DNA of 64,000 nt, taken from assembly GCA_026874595.1 (NCBI GenBank), contig CM049317.1:11628382-11692381 (forward strand), in the 5' to 3' direction. The translations under genes and the position numbers were made by a program. Of this stretch, positions 22,988-34,740 are shown piece after piece (position 1 is the first letter of the stretch; every line of letters starts with the position of its first letter). Source of the DNA: Sipunculus nudus. Its lineage: Eukaryota > Annelida > Sipuncula > Golfingiida > Sipunculidae. The notes under the pieces were generated by a model that saw nothing but the letters and a program-made list of their open reading frames with translations, made no database searches and was not told the DNA's origin.

Positions 22988-25900
22988 TATACATTCAGTT
23001 TATCAAAGGTACATACAGAAGCATAACCAAGGTTCAAAACCAGCTGATTTTGCTTGGTATAATAATGAGTAAACTTTTCAGCACCCTATAAATGACTTGT
23101 AGTCAAGATGACCCCCTTATATTTACCCTGTGCATAGCAAGGATTATTGTTTTGACTCTATTCTGTGTGTGTGAGCATATTTATGTCTGGGCGATATCTG
23201 GAGACAGTATAACAGATGTTATTGAAATTTATCATATTGGCTGTTATTGTGAAAATGTTTACAAAATTCAGTTTTGGTGTAAATCAAAGCGAAAATACCC
23301 TAAGAATGAGTTTTTTATGGGTTTTTATAGCACATTTTACAACTTGCACATTTTGCATTTGACCATACGGCCATCATGTTACATCACAGGCGACAATGAT
23401 GTCACTCCACATGCCGTTTCCCTGAAAAGTGTCCATAAACCAACATACTTCGGGGGGAGGGGGGGGGGGGCATTGTTGTTGTTTGTTATGTCTGTAGTCA
23501 AGTACAGCAATATCATGATGTCCAGAGCCTTTTTCAAAATATTCATTTAAAAAGTTCATATATATAAGACAGGTTTAATTACAATCCATATCTCTATCGT
23601 CTGCACAGGGACACGTTTTTTATTGTTTTTGGGATTATTATGTTCTGGTGGCAAACTGTTGATGACTAGAGTGTAGAGAATGTGGCTGCAGGATGTATGA
23701 ATGAAATTTTGTTTACAGAAGCAGGGCAAGGTGTTCCTTTTACAGGTTTTCAAACCAACAGTGCAACCATTGTAGTATCTTATATATGTCTGCTTAAAGA
23801 TATGCCAAGAGAAATTTATGATACAAATACTTCTGAATTGGTGTCTCTTGTTTGATCATCAGGACTTAATTAAAGAGTTGAAGAGTGAGTTGAGTGGGAA
23901 CTTGAAGCAGACGGTGGTGGCCTTATGTCGTACAAGTGCCGAGTATGATGCCCACGAACTACGGAAAGCAATGAAGGTGAGGAGAGGCCTTGAATTCCTA
24001 TTGTTTACTGTGTAATTTGTAAACATTAATTTTATATATCTATATCTGTGTAAGCATAAACACAAAAAAATGCATGAAGCCTTAAAAAGGCTGTAAGTCA
24101 CGAATCAATTCACATATTTGAAAACCTGATATTTTCACACATTCCTATTGTATTCATTAGAATAATTATTGTCCATTTTTAAATAAGGTTCTGAAAGCCA
24201 AACTTCAAGGTCAATTTGAACTGGCCAGTATTATAATAATTTAACATAATTGTTAAGTTAAATGCCTCAGCCTGGCATGGTTAAGCAAATATTTGGATAT
24301 ATAGTCTGTAAATGTCTGTAATTTATCCAGTGGCATATAAATATTTATTATTACTAATCGTTTATATTGATCAGACAGTGGCCACTTTTATTTCAATGTG
24401 AACACATTTTAGGGACTGGGCACAGATGAAGACTGTCTGATAGAGATCCTCTGCACAAGAAACAAAGACCAGCTGGCTGAGATAGTCCAAACCTATCAAA
24501 CAGGTAAGTGTATCAGAGCAATATAGATCTATGAAACTATTTTGAAGTAAAATCATGGAGACAATACAGACCATGCAATACAACCATGACAGGTCTGTAA
24601 ATGAGAGAAGTATTCTAGACCTATATATTAGATCTGTAGAGTCACCTGGACTGTGTTATCCAAGTGCATCTAAACTTGTGTAAAATAAACAGAAATCTTG
24701 GGTATGTTGTAGTGTATTACCTATCCAAACCCACCATAGTAAAACATGTCTGTGTTAATTCTATGGAGCATTTAGCCATGTCATTTTTGGTTACCATGCA
24801 TTTTGTTTCATGCCAGTTTAATCAACAATAAATACAGCTTCAGTCTGGCAAAGTGACAGAGACAATGGTTACTTTTAATGGAATGATTTTTTGCTAACTC
24901 CAAAAAGGGGTAAAAGTTAACCAAATCATTAATGCAATGGTCTTTTTAGGTAAAGGTCCCTATGAGGAACTATACCATGGGATATTAGGAAGTATGGTGA
25001 AACCTGAACAGAACCACAGAGATTTACTTTTAAATACAGGGAATGCTTTATTCCTGGCCCTGCAAGTAGAAAATCTGGAATCCGGAAAAAAGTGCATATT
25101 TAATTGCATCAGGGCTTTCAATAAGCAAAGTTTAAAGAGAGTCTGGGACTTTCAGATAAATATCTTGAGTAGTCTGATAGGACTTTGGAAGGTCCATAGC
25201 TTATTTGGAAAAGTAAATTTAATCAATAATATTTCATCATATACATTTACTACATATGGTCATAATGTTCAACCGTTGTATTAGGTAGGCCTGCTTGAGG
25301 TAATTGGCACTGATCAGTAACTGTGATGGGAGCCCACTTTAATCTATAAATTTTTCTTCCAGAAACTGTGTGTCCACTTAGATACTTTGGGACCAGCCAC
25401 CATACATCCTTAACTGATCTGGAGCCTCTCTGACACATACTCCCACATTTGTGAAGGCCCTGTTACATGTAATTTTATATTATGGTTCTTTCATTTTGAA
25501 TCCAGAGATTGTGCATTAAAATATGTAGCCTGGTTGGTTATTCAGTCGAAAATTATTGATTGAGTGACTTAAAACACTTTCAGTGCACAACCGTAAGCTT
25601 GAGGATGACATAACCTCAGAGACATCAGGTCACCTAAAGCGCCTCCTAGTGTCCATGATTCAAGCCAACCGGCCAGAAGGGAACACAATAGATCGCCGCA
25701 AAGCCAGAAAAGATGCCCAGGACCTGCTTCAGGCAGGAGAGAAACAGTGGGGGACAGACGAGTCTCGATTTAATGTGGTGCTATGTTCTAGGTAGTGTAT
25801 CCATTCACTATCAGTTGTTCCTGTACTGTTAGATTAGGAAAAGTAGTTTAATTTTATAAATATAGTACATTTGTTTTTTGCACTTGTTCATTCTTCTTTA

Positions 25901-28900
25901 GAAAAAATATTTATTATCCTTCTTGCAACAAAGTTGCAGGAGGGGATATTGTTATGGCTCCTTTGTGTGTGGTTCAAAGGTCACGGCCACAGGGGCCCAC
26001 TTCTTTATAAAATTTGTAGACACATTTTAAACCAAAGTTTTCATTCCAAATCTTCAGTCTTTCACACATGGATGACCTACCCATAGAGGAAGGATCCTTT
26101 CAATTTTGAAAGATCACAGAAATGTCCTCCTGATTTTCACCTGTTAAATACATTGTCTAATCATGCTCTCATTTAAGGTAATATTTTGTTCATATTTAGT
26201 TCCACTTAATCATTTTCAGACACATAGCACGTTCAGACACATGATGAAAATGAAAAATTCCAGTTGAGAATTATTAGCATATATCTTGTTTATACTTTTG
26301 TTTTTATACTCCATTCCATGAGGGGACCTATTATGGTATTCCCAATGTTCATCTGTTTGTTAACTTTTTGTGTCGCTGTGATAACTTATCAGAGCATTAA
26401 TGGGTTTTCGCAAAACTCACCGTAACTACTTACCAATAGATCATCTTACCCCAGTTGGATTATGGGCAAAATCCATGTATATTTAACAAGGTGAGAGGTC
26501 TCTAGGCTACTCAGTGGTGTCGCTGGGATAACATGTGAGGAATGAAATGGATTTTGTTAAAACTCAACAGAAATATTGATCAGTATAATATATCACCTTA
26601 GTTTGATTTACAGCAAAGTCCTTGCATATATCAGTGGTCACCGGACTTTGTTTACACCAAAAATTAATCTTATGGATTTTCATGACACTAACTATGTAGA
26701 TTTACCAATAGAGTTTCTCACTTGAATGACATTCTCAGCAAAATTTGCGCTTATTTAATAGGGTCAAAGGTCACCAGATACAGGACAGGTGTTTTATGCA
26801 CCATTAGGGGTGCTCTTGTTTTAAATTTACATTCTGGAAGGCACTTGAAAGTATTTGTAACATAAATAGAAAAGTCATCTCTTATTTTTTTAAACAGGAG
26901 TTATCCTCAGTTGCGTGCCACCTTTGAGGAGTACAAGAAGTTGTCCAATAAAGACATTGAAGAAACCATTAAGAGTGAGATGTCAGGAGATCTGAAAAAT
27001 GGCATGCTGACAATAGGTATGTAGAAATTCATTTTTTGTCTGGATATTCTTTATCAGATATTTTTATTAAAATGACTTTGAAATTATTAGAAATCTGACC
27101 ATATTACACATAATAAGCCTGGAATTTGCATTTGGATGAGACTGTAAGGCCCTAGTATCTGCATATAATAGTGTAAAATGAGACTATAGTTAGGCCTCTG
27201 CAAAGTCAGTACTTGGTGTTCTCTTTAGTTTATTAGTTGATTTGTTTGTTAGCAATTTTATACAAATATTTATGAAGGATTTTGATGAAATTTTGTGGAG
27301 GGTTTGGATAACATCCAAGAAACAATCTTTTATGAATCCATAATCAATGGTTACCTTTTCAGTCCGCTGTTTGAGGAACAAGGCAGCACAGTTTGCTAAG
27401 CGTTTGGAGAAGTCAATGGCCGGCCTGGGTACAGATGATGACACGTTGATTCGAGTGATTGTGTCTCGTTGTGAGATTGATATGGTCCAAATCAAGGAAG
27501 AATTCCAACGAGCTTACAAGCAACGACTTGGAGAATATGTCAGGGTAAGTGATGTTCATTCCAGCATTTGTTTCATATTTCCAATGGTCATGTCCTTACA
27601 TCATATTTCTTCATCTGGATGGTTAATGTACTCAAAGATAAATAGGATGTCATTTTGTATGTAATGCAATGTAATATTAGCAAAAGTAGCTTTGATTAAG
27701 AGCTGTGTAAAGTATCATAGAATTAATTAAGAATTTCCATAAAAAAATGGTATATTACCAGTAGTAAGTCGGGGGGGGGGGGGGGGGGCTATCAAATCTC
27801 TCCAAGTACCAACTTCTGTGGAAACAATAACTACCAGTAGCCTGTAAAAAAACGGGAGGGGGACTATTCTGTTAATTTTTTCAGTTCAAGGGCCCCAGTT
27901 GATGCCACTGGATCAAACCATTAATTCGTGAGTCTTTAGCTTGGGTACAATTGCTTGTGATGTGATATTAAGTCATGTAAAGAGTCATAAATAGAGGAAA
28001 GTGCTTTGGCTTTACACAGGGATCCAGATTAACCATCAGTATTAATTGAGTCTTCATCTTCATCAATCAGTCATTCAAGCAGGTCTCATTAGAACACACT
28101 GCACAGTAAGATCAAGTGTTGAGGGATTATCCCCCTTCTGATAAGAGCAAGTTCCCCACAGTTAAACAGACACACAAACACAAGCAAACAAATCAGCCAA
28201 CCAGACAAACTAATAAACATGTATGTACTGCTGCCATTCTTGAGGCAAATTCACTCATTCATTGTCAGTATATAACTTCAAATTATTGAAGACCAGACTA
28301 CAAAATGGAATAAAGTTGAGGACTAAGAGTGCATACAGTTGCTTAGGGAAGTATTTATTAATTATTTAAAAGTGAATTGTTCCTCTAATCCGTTACTGCC
28401 AGCAGAAACCTGTAATCATTATAATCAAGATTATATTTATATAATCTCATTTACATAATCACAATTTGCAGGAGCAGATACATGAAAATGTAGCAATTTT
28501 TATTTAATCTTGACAGTAGTGGTGGGAGTCGGTTCCTTTTTCATAATCGATCATCAGTTTGAGCAAACCGACTGATGATGGATTATTAATTGGTTCAGAC
28601 AAATATACGCAAATAACAAAGAAATATGCAACTATCTGTGAAACTGTACCTGCGTTTCCCTGGCAGGTATTCTCCTCTCGTGCGTGAGTTTAAAGATCCT
28701 TCCAACTATAAAGATACATTCAGACTAATTTTAAGGATCAAATTAAATGATCGGCAACGTCGGGTAATATCTATCTTTATGGGAATTAAGAGCATCTAAG
28801 ATGTTAGACCTATAGAGGGGCTGCTTTTCTAGCACATGAAGGCAGATTTTACGGGGCAAGGTGCATTTGGGGCAGATCATACCAACAAAAAAATTGCAGA

Positions 28901-30709
28901 CTAGTCCAAAAAAATTCCAGCCGAAATCAAAATATTCGACCGGCCAGGTTAGCCCCAACAAAGAATTTTTAAGGACAGCCTAAACAGCGGCACCTGGCAT
29001 CGGTTGAATAGATTTTTTTAAAGAGAATCTCGCAAAATTGGCATAGACCAGGAGAATTTATGGAGTATTTTAACGCCATCCCGCAAATATTTTGCAATGT
29101 ACATCTCGTTAGAAAACTCTCTGCTAATTCTGCAATACCCTGCGAGTTCCTCCGTTCTCCCATCTACTGTGTCATACTCAGTTATATACGGAAGTTATTT
29201 TGGAACGCACACTCATTATATGAAGCGCGGAATGTGGTAAAAAATGGAAGAATAATTTTTGCCCATAACATATAGGCATTCTGGAAAGAAAACAATCATT
29301 ATTATCATGTAATCGATAGTTGCTTTTGGTAATCGAGCGCTTGAAAGTGGCAGCAAACCGACTGACTTTCGAAAAAACTTGATGATTGGCCCACCACTAC
29401 TTAACAGTGTGTGCCAGTGTATTTTTGTACTGACTTAAAAGTTGGATATAATACCAGAATTTTAAATAAGTGATTAAACATGGTTAACTATACAATAACT
29501 AAATTTTCAGTATCATGGGATAGCACCAGATTCCTGCATCAAAGAACCAAAGAAAATAAGTGTAAGACAGGAATTATCTTAAATTATTTGCTTTAAATGT
29601 TGAGTTTAGTATGTAGGTGTCTGAATTTCTATTATCAATATGTCTTTGGTGGGCAAGGTTTTCACGCATAGTTTGATAGAGAAGAACTTCCTTCACTGGC
29701 GTAAGTAACCTTATTTCAGCTTCATATGTGGCTGTTGCATTTCAATTTTTGCAGAATTGAGCAGTGTGTAAATCACAGATATATAAATATACATGTTTAT
29801 TTGCCATATAATTATTGCTTTTCTCACTTGTCTTTTTAGATAATAGACATATTATTTCTTTATTGTAAAAGAAGAGTGTCCTCTTTAAATAAAAAAAAAA
29901 GAAAAAAAAATTATATAAAATAAGAAAACATAATAAAAACTGAATGTCTTTTAGCAAATGTATTATTGTGTTATTAATCTTATTTCAAAGTTTTTCTTTT
30001 TAACTTTAATGTTACTGGTAATATTTACAAATAAACATACACACATAACACCATTCTAGTGGTATGTTGATCAAATACAGCTGCAAAAAAAAAAACACAT
30101 AGACTCACCTTGGCACAAAACACTCTTGAATTCTTGCACTTTGGTCTTATTATGTCTAATAATGTTATATTGTCAGCTCTGAAGTATCTTCATATATAAA
30201 TGTTTCTAAAATCACTGGTGTTACTTCACACATAGCTTAATATATATAAAACAATGAAAGAGCTGTTGAAGATCTAATGCTACATAATTTATAAACATCA
30301 TTTTAAAGGTAAATGTTAAGTACAGGTGATCTTCCTAAAACTGGCTTCCTTACTGATGGTCTGTCCTTATTGTTCTTGCTAACACATGGAACTTACTTTA
30401 TGATTCCATCAACATTTACAATTTCTAATAAGATTCACATAAAAATAAGACACTATAAAATTCTATTCATAGGTAAAATTTAGTATGAGAAATGCCAGTT
30501 TCTGATAGGTCATTTAAACTGCACATTTACCATTTTAAAACTATTAATATATGTTAGATCTTGTCATTCAGTGTAACAGGTACATGCTCTGGCAGGACTA
30601 CACTTGATCATCTTTATTTTTCTTCTTTCTTTTACAGGATGATACATCTGGTGATTACCGCCGCATCCTCCTCACGTTGATAGGGGCAGATGACTTGATA
30701 AAGAAGTAA
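6034..30709 (+). CDS. Octad annexin (eight annexin repeats), 5' end outside the window
   Basis: Annexins bind acidic phospholipid membranes in the presence of calcium. Eighteen exons join in phase: 6034-6270, 8714-8875, 10412-10493, 11264-11358, 12600-12713, 13270-13360, 13758-13941, 14940-15082, 15531-15712, 18472-18609, 22225-22306, 22610-22704, 23863-23976, 24413-24503, 25584-25791, 26898-27016, 27363-27544, 30638-30709. They give 796 residues and a TAA stop at 30707. Visible order is two Lys/Pro linkers (1-133), four repeats (about 145-445), an acidic linker (about 446-485) and four more repeats to the end. All eight repeats keep G-x-GTD (GLGTDE, GLGTDD or KWGTDES) with a later acidic SG-loop, the type II calcium site. 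Vertebrate ANXA6 is the known eight-repeat annexin. The first visible exon opens at an acceptor, so an N-terminal part is missing. Confidence 0.9.
6271..8713. other. Annexin intron with a dispersed repeat copy
   Basis: The only recognisable content is a copy, about 6710-7050, of a repeat that also occurs at 26310-26650 (shared wording such as ACTTACCAATAGAT). There is also a short inverted pair, TGACCTTGA (7860-7868) and TCAAGGTCA (7876-7884). No exon with usable splice sites was seen. Confidence 0.6.
8876..10411. other. Annexin intron, nothing recognised
   Basis: AT-rich sequence with no open frame, structured repeat or RNA gene that I can support. Confidence 0.6.
10412..18609 (+). CDS. Annexin core A: repeats 1-4 plus acidic linker
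   Basis: Repeat 1 starts at [18 protein letters not shown], repeat 2 has [14 protein letters not shown], repeat 3 has [14 protein letters not shown], and repeat 4 has [18 protein letters not shown]. The partner acidic residues sit in [22 protein letters not shown] and DDTSGDY. Exon sizes after the first (95, 114, 91) equal those of vertebrate annexin genes, consistent with an old conserved intron pattern. The last exon (18472-18609) ends repeat 4 and continues as a Glu-rich linker, [17 protein letters not shown]. It has no stop and a phase-0 donor, which forces continuation into the second core. Its acceptor reads CACAAG, weaker than the CAG/TAG used elsewhere. Confidence 0.9.
15713..18471. 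repeat. Intron filled by two tandem-cored dispersed repeats
   Basis: First block: a microsatellite-like head of GTCTG repeats (about 15825-15865), then four diverged units of about 143 bp (16084, 16227, 16370 and 16514 to about 16660). Each has a GATAACTCAAC-like start and GACCTATTGAAT inside. Second block: three units of about 270 bp (17443, 17726 and 18003 to about 18275), sharing GACACAAATGTAGCCCTTGG and a CTGCAGCCATTTT motif. This architecture is common in non-autonomous invertebrate elements with tandem cores. No coding exon is seen in the intron. Confidence 0.8.
19012..19320. repeat. Tandem duplication of a 155-bp intronic unit
   Basis: Two near-identical units start at 19012 and 19167 with CAATCATAAAACTAAAAAAT. 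Each contains GGTGGCTGAGGCCACC, able to form a 6-bp stem. It lies inside the intron between the two annexin cores. Confidence 0.85.
19573..22045. mobile_element. Non-autonomous element with terminal palindromes, copy 1
   Basis: The left end is a near-perfect hairpin (19573-19603), TAGCTCAG...CTGAGCTA, 13 of 14 pairs. A CCGTCCGGCCGTCC-like head follows. The right end is the palindrome GACCCATGGGTC followed by a T-rich flank. It occurs twice, at 21424-21435 and 22027-22038, so there may be a nested or partial second copy. Related sequence occurs at 32181-33402. The end hairpin, subterminal repeats and TT-rich flanks recall helentron-associated elements, which is an inference. Confidence 0.6.
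22225..30709 (+). CDS. Annexin core B: repeats 5-8 and C-terminus
   Basis: This is a second copy of the cassette. The linker [16 protein letters not shown] parallels [16 protein letters not shown] of core A. Repeats carry [40 protein letters not shown] and [18 protein letters not shown]. Exon lengths 82, 95, 114, 91 and 182 are identical to core A. The exception is that one intron of repeat 3/7 lies 24 bases further on (25791/26898) than in core A (13941/14940). The protein ends [19 protein letters not shown] plus a short basic tail and a TAA stop. All type II calcium-site residues look intact, so the second half should bind calcium and membrane as the first does. Confidence 0.92.
22949..22991. 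repeat. (TA)n microsatellite
   Basis: Alternating TA with one GT interruption, within an annexin intron. Similar TA tracts recur at 37042, 37161, 41806, 42775, 57806 and 60684. Confidence 0.9.
25792..26897. repeat. Intron with a copy of the dispersed repeat seen at 6.7 kb
   Basis: From about 26310 to 26650 the sequence parallels 6710-7050, including a TATTATGGTATTCCC-like head, ACTTACCAATAGATCATCTT, TATTTAACAAGGT and AACTCAACAGAAATAT. A fragment of the same head (TTTTATACTCCATTG) occurs at about 47451. Confidence 0.7.
28517..29399. mobile_element. hAT-like MITE, 883 bp
   Basis: The element starts TAGTGGTGGG and ends CCCACCACTA, a 10-bp terminal inverted repeat typical in style of hAT transposons. 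It is flanked by an 8-bp target duplication with one difference, CTTGACAG (28509-28516) and CTTAACAG (29400-29407). Internal sequence also has subterminal inverted similarity (CAAACCGACTGA near both ends). No transposase frame is present, so it is non-autonomous. It lies in the last annexin intron. Confidence 0.82.
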
Positions 30710-31866
30710 ATCCTGGTGAAATACTGGACCAAGGAAGATCCTCTGGATCATCCAGACAATTTTTATCCAGAAGAAATATAACAACATGAACAAAACTGAC
30801 AATAAAAACAGCAGTGTTCAATCAGAAAGAAATTATCTTTACCCAAGAGGAAGTTTCATTGTGAAAGAGTTAATACCAGTAGAGACATTTTGTTAAGCAT
30901 AATTGGTAAGAACTGAGGAATAATTATATATTTCAAGGTATTGTAAGACAGAAACGTAAATTTCTTTCATATTTATTGAGGATGTTGTGCTCTCTCCCGC
31001 CATTAAAGTTAGGTGGACACTTTCATTGAAATAAAATAAGGCTTATGCTTACACACTTGAACAGATAATATATTTAAATGTTACAGTAATGCATATCTAT
31101 CATTTTTTAATGGTGATTTTTTTTGGAGTAACAGCATATGTGATAACGTTAAAGATGTCATGCTGGTTGAATAATTTTTTTCAGAATTTGTATATTATAT
31201 ACTTTTATCCTGAAATCAAGAAAGCTTTCAATATTTTATTTATAAGAATTTGTCTATATGGAGCTTTTTACATCATATTCAAAGCTGTTTTTAGTGGGAC
31301 CAAACTTTTACATTAATTTACCAATTTTATTTTTAGTTATTTTTCATCTGTGATATTCCATTGAATCAAAATAAATATGAGCACTGGACGTATTTAAGAG
31401 AAGGAAACCTGTTTATTTTGAGATATATTTGTTGTATGGAAGAGGTTATTTCATTGCATCATTTTTTAAAGATTTTATATCAAACCCTGCATACACACAC
31501 AGATACACTTGAACAGCCGATAATGTGTACTTTTACTTGCAGTGTTACAACCTGCAAGTGTGACACTATGTTTCGATGTTCTGCTTCTCTGTTTAGTGTC
31601 CCTGGTGAAATATTTATGAGCAGCAGGAAGTTTCGTCCAAGAAAAGAAATGTGAACATATGGTAATAATTAAAACTGGTGTAAAAATGGTGTAAATCAGA
31701 TGGAAATATTTGATAGGGTTGATACCGAACACTGAACTTTGTATAAAAATTTGGAAAAAATAATTTTAAAAAGTAAAATGTATGACAAGTTTTTTTATTA
31801 AAAGTAATCATGGTGTTTTGAAAGTACAGAGACAATACTGACTTTGTTGTTAAGTTTTGAAATAAA
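30710..31866 (+). other. Annexin 3' UTR and candidate polyadenylation signals
   Basis: AATAAA hexamers follow the stop codon at 30801, 31030, 31370 and 31861. The sequence is AT-rich and non-coding. I cannot tell which signal is used. Confidence 0.55.
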
Positions 31867-32180
31867 AAATATCAGGTGTGATTTTCTATTGTGAAATTAA
31901 TTATGTTTTAGGAATGGAATCATATTATAATTTATTAGCTTTGGATTGATTGTCAAAACAATTCATGGCATCACATACAATTGATGTGATCATAACTTGT
32001 ATGGAGCTAAGCTGTGTCTTGATAGATATCTCTCAGGGAGGTACTTTTTAACACTTGCACCTGGCAGTGTCTTATGTAATACTTTCTACCTCCCCTGATC
32101 CTGTGTTACCATGACAACCAATACCATTATCATGATTGATTTTAGCATTTTATCTCATTGTAAATATTTTGATCAGTCTT

Positions 32181-33402
32181 TAGCTCAGCTGACTGTAAGT
32201 CATCTGAGCTATAGCGATCACCCTTTGTCTGTCGTCCGTCTGTGTGTCTGTCCGTTAGTCTGTCCGTCCGTCTGTTAACCTGGCACAAATCCTAACTGCT
32301 TGACCTAGAAACTTGTTACTTTTAATTCTGAGAGGTCCATGAAAAATCTCCTTGGAAACCAGAAATTAGGTCTCCGTTACCTATATCCTTTGAGCTATGG
32401 GGCCCCAAAGTCACCCCAGAAAAGTAAAAAATTTCACACAAAAACTTCAATATCTCATTTACTACATCACTGATGGTCATGATTTTTGGCATACATATTG
32501 ATCATGTGATTTTCCATCAGTTCCTGCAGACTTGTGGCGCCACCTGTATTTTTCGATTTTTTTAGAATTTTTTTCTCTATTTTTGAGACCTTTAAAAATG
32601 TGAACATCTGTTAACAGGGCACAAATGGTAAAGACTAGACCTAGAATCTTCATTCTTGACACACTGAGAGACCTATGAAAAGTCTCCATGGAAACCTGAA
32701 TTTAGGTCTCTGTTACCCATATCCTTTTAGCTATGGCACTCCAAAGTATGGCTCAGATTAATGTAAAATTTGATACAAAAGCTGAAGTATCTGAACAACT
32801 AATGCAGAGATCACCATAATTGTTTGCATGGATATTGATCATTGAGTGTTTCATCAGTTTCTGGGTGCGCCACCTCTATTTTTTTAAAAATTATTACCAA
32901 TTTTTTCTGTATTTTCTTAGACCTTTAAAGATGTTGTTATCTGTCAACAGGGTACAAATTGTAACAACTGGACCTAGATTCTTCATTCTTGTAATGCAAG
33001 GAGGCCCATGAAAAGTGTCTGTGGAAACCTGAAATTAGGTCTCTGTTTCCCATATCCTTCAAGCTATAGGACTCAGAAGTATCCCTCAGAATAATAGAAA
33101 ATTTGATACAAAAGCTGAAGTATCTAAACAACTAATGCAGAGATTGCCATGATTCTTTGCATTGATATTGACCATATTTTTTTATATTAGTTTCTGCAGC
33201 CTGGTGGAGCCACCTGTATTTTTTTTAAGTTTACATATTTTTTCTCTATTTTTGAGATATATAAACACAGACACAATCTTGGCCTGTTGGTTAATCTGTT
33301 TGATGCTTCAGTTGAATTGGTATATACTACCATTCAGATGACAAAATTTCCTTTTGCAATCTTCTAAGTCAGCGGAGCGTCATGACCCATGGGTCACTTG
33401 TT
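32181..33402. mobile_element. Non-autonomous element with terminal palindromes, copy 2, with ~333-bp tandem core
   Basis: It starts with the hairpin TAGCTCAG...CTGAGCTA (32181-32211) and a GTCTGTCCGTC head. It ends with GTCAGCGGAGCG and the palindrome GACCCATGGGTC (33384-33395), followed by CTTGTTAATTTTT. The core has three units beginning near 32273, 32608 and 32941 (CTGTTAACAGGGCACAAAT-like), each with CATGGAAACCTGAAATTAGG-like wording. The ends match copy 1 at 19.6-22.0 kb. The autonomous partner is unknown. Confidence 0.68.
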
Positions 33403-34452
33403 AATTTTTACATTGTTATAATATGTTACACAACAGACACTGGATAAAATACACTCACGGTGCATGTCAAACTGTTCATAAGTAACAGGCATTACATTAT
33501 ATGTGAACCGGATTACCTGTGCCATAGAGATGTTCCATATCAGTTGCTAGAGTAGTCTTTCATAATGAGTTCACATTTTAGCCTCTCACAAAATCGTTTA
33601 TTTACATGCATGTTTAGTGCACTTTCAACAAAGAAAGTACAATAATAGGGCAGCGGCAAGGGTTAATCTCATTTCAAAATGACAGTCAACATGGCGGTAA
33701 AGAAAACCCGAAAATTCATACAATTCATACAATTACTTATACGATCAAATGTACCGTCTTTGTCTTGTGTAGGCATGTACTATATTTACTTTATGCCATG
33801 TATGCTAGTAAATTTATAATTTATTTGCAATATTCCCAAAAAATCAAACACATGCAGTTGATATTATGCATAATTGTACTGCTTTTTTCATCTCTGTTGT
33901 GATTATATTTAGATTTAATGTACTGCTTTATATGTAATCACAGTCATTATATAGGCGTAGATCTCATTTATATTGTGATGAACCTACTGGACATTCCTGT
34001 TATGCCCTGTTTATTTGATAACTTTTATTCCGTCCCATACTAGTATATAGCTTGTTAATAATAAAATGTTATTGCTCTGCAAAGTGTGTTTTAAATTCCT
34101 ATGATGTGTTTTACCAACACAGATGACTGCCTTTCTTTACAAATAAAGTAGAATTTACGAGAATTTCAACAGATCCAGAAACAGTTTTAAGGAATTTTAC
34201 ACAATCGCGAAGAGAACATTGTGACTGTGCTTTATCCAGGTGAATGGGCGTGATGTCCTGAACTCTTCTCAAACAAGAATCATTATGAGTTATGCATTTC
34301 TTTTCTTCGCATAAATTGGTCATGGTCACACAGTTATGGTCCATGATGATTATAAAACCTGTAGCTAAACACTATTAATATCAAAAAGGACAGAATATAT
34401 ATATGTTGTTACTGTAGCAAAACATTATTATTATATATATTCCAAAACAAAC
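33403..34452. other. Intergenic sequence with one possible minus-strand exon
   Basis: Mostly AT-rich and featureless. On the minus strand 34344 down to 34111 is open from an ATG and Cys rich (NCVTMTNLCEEKKC, NDSCLRRVQD, QCSLRDCVKFL). A possible acceptor CTACAG lies just before it and a GTAAAA donor follows Trp near its end. It has no partner exon that I can find, so it may be an exon of an unseen gene or chance. Confidence 0.2.
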
Positions 34453-34740
34453 AGCTTCTGTGGCTCAGGGGTAGAGCACAGGGCTTGTGAGTTCGAATCT
34501 CACCCGAGGGGGTGAGATTTTTCGCGGTTTGCCCCCCACCCAGGATGAGTGCTCTGCAGGCTTAATGGGAAGGCCGTGCCCAATGGCCGTATTTCACTCA
34601 CAAGCGAGTGCGCCTTTGGGGGTTCCTCGGTGGTATGAGTAAGCAATTGGGACGATTTCGAACCCAGGGCCCGCAGGTGCAGTAGTCACCGGGCCTGGTT
34701 GACACCAGGATATAAAATGAGAGGAAGCATGTGATACTGC
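34453..34740 (+). repeat. tRNA-derived SINE
   Basis: A tRNA-like head carries an A box (TGGCTCAGGGGTAGAGC at about 34460) and a B box (GAGTTCGAATCTC at about 34489), the internal RNA polymerase III promoter. The A to B distance is shorter than in a true tRNA and no anticodon arm can be folded, so it is not a functional tRNA gene. A GC-richer body follows, with a possible stem from ATCTCACC and GGTGAGAT beside the B box. The 3' boundary is approximate. Confidence 0.68.

Noticed and set aside
34453..34530. tRNA gene
   Set aside because: A and B boxes are present but spacing is too short and no anticodon arm folds; better read as a SINE head.
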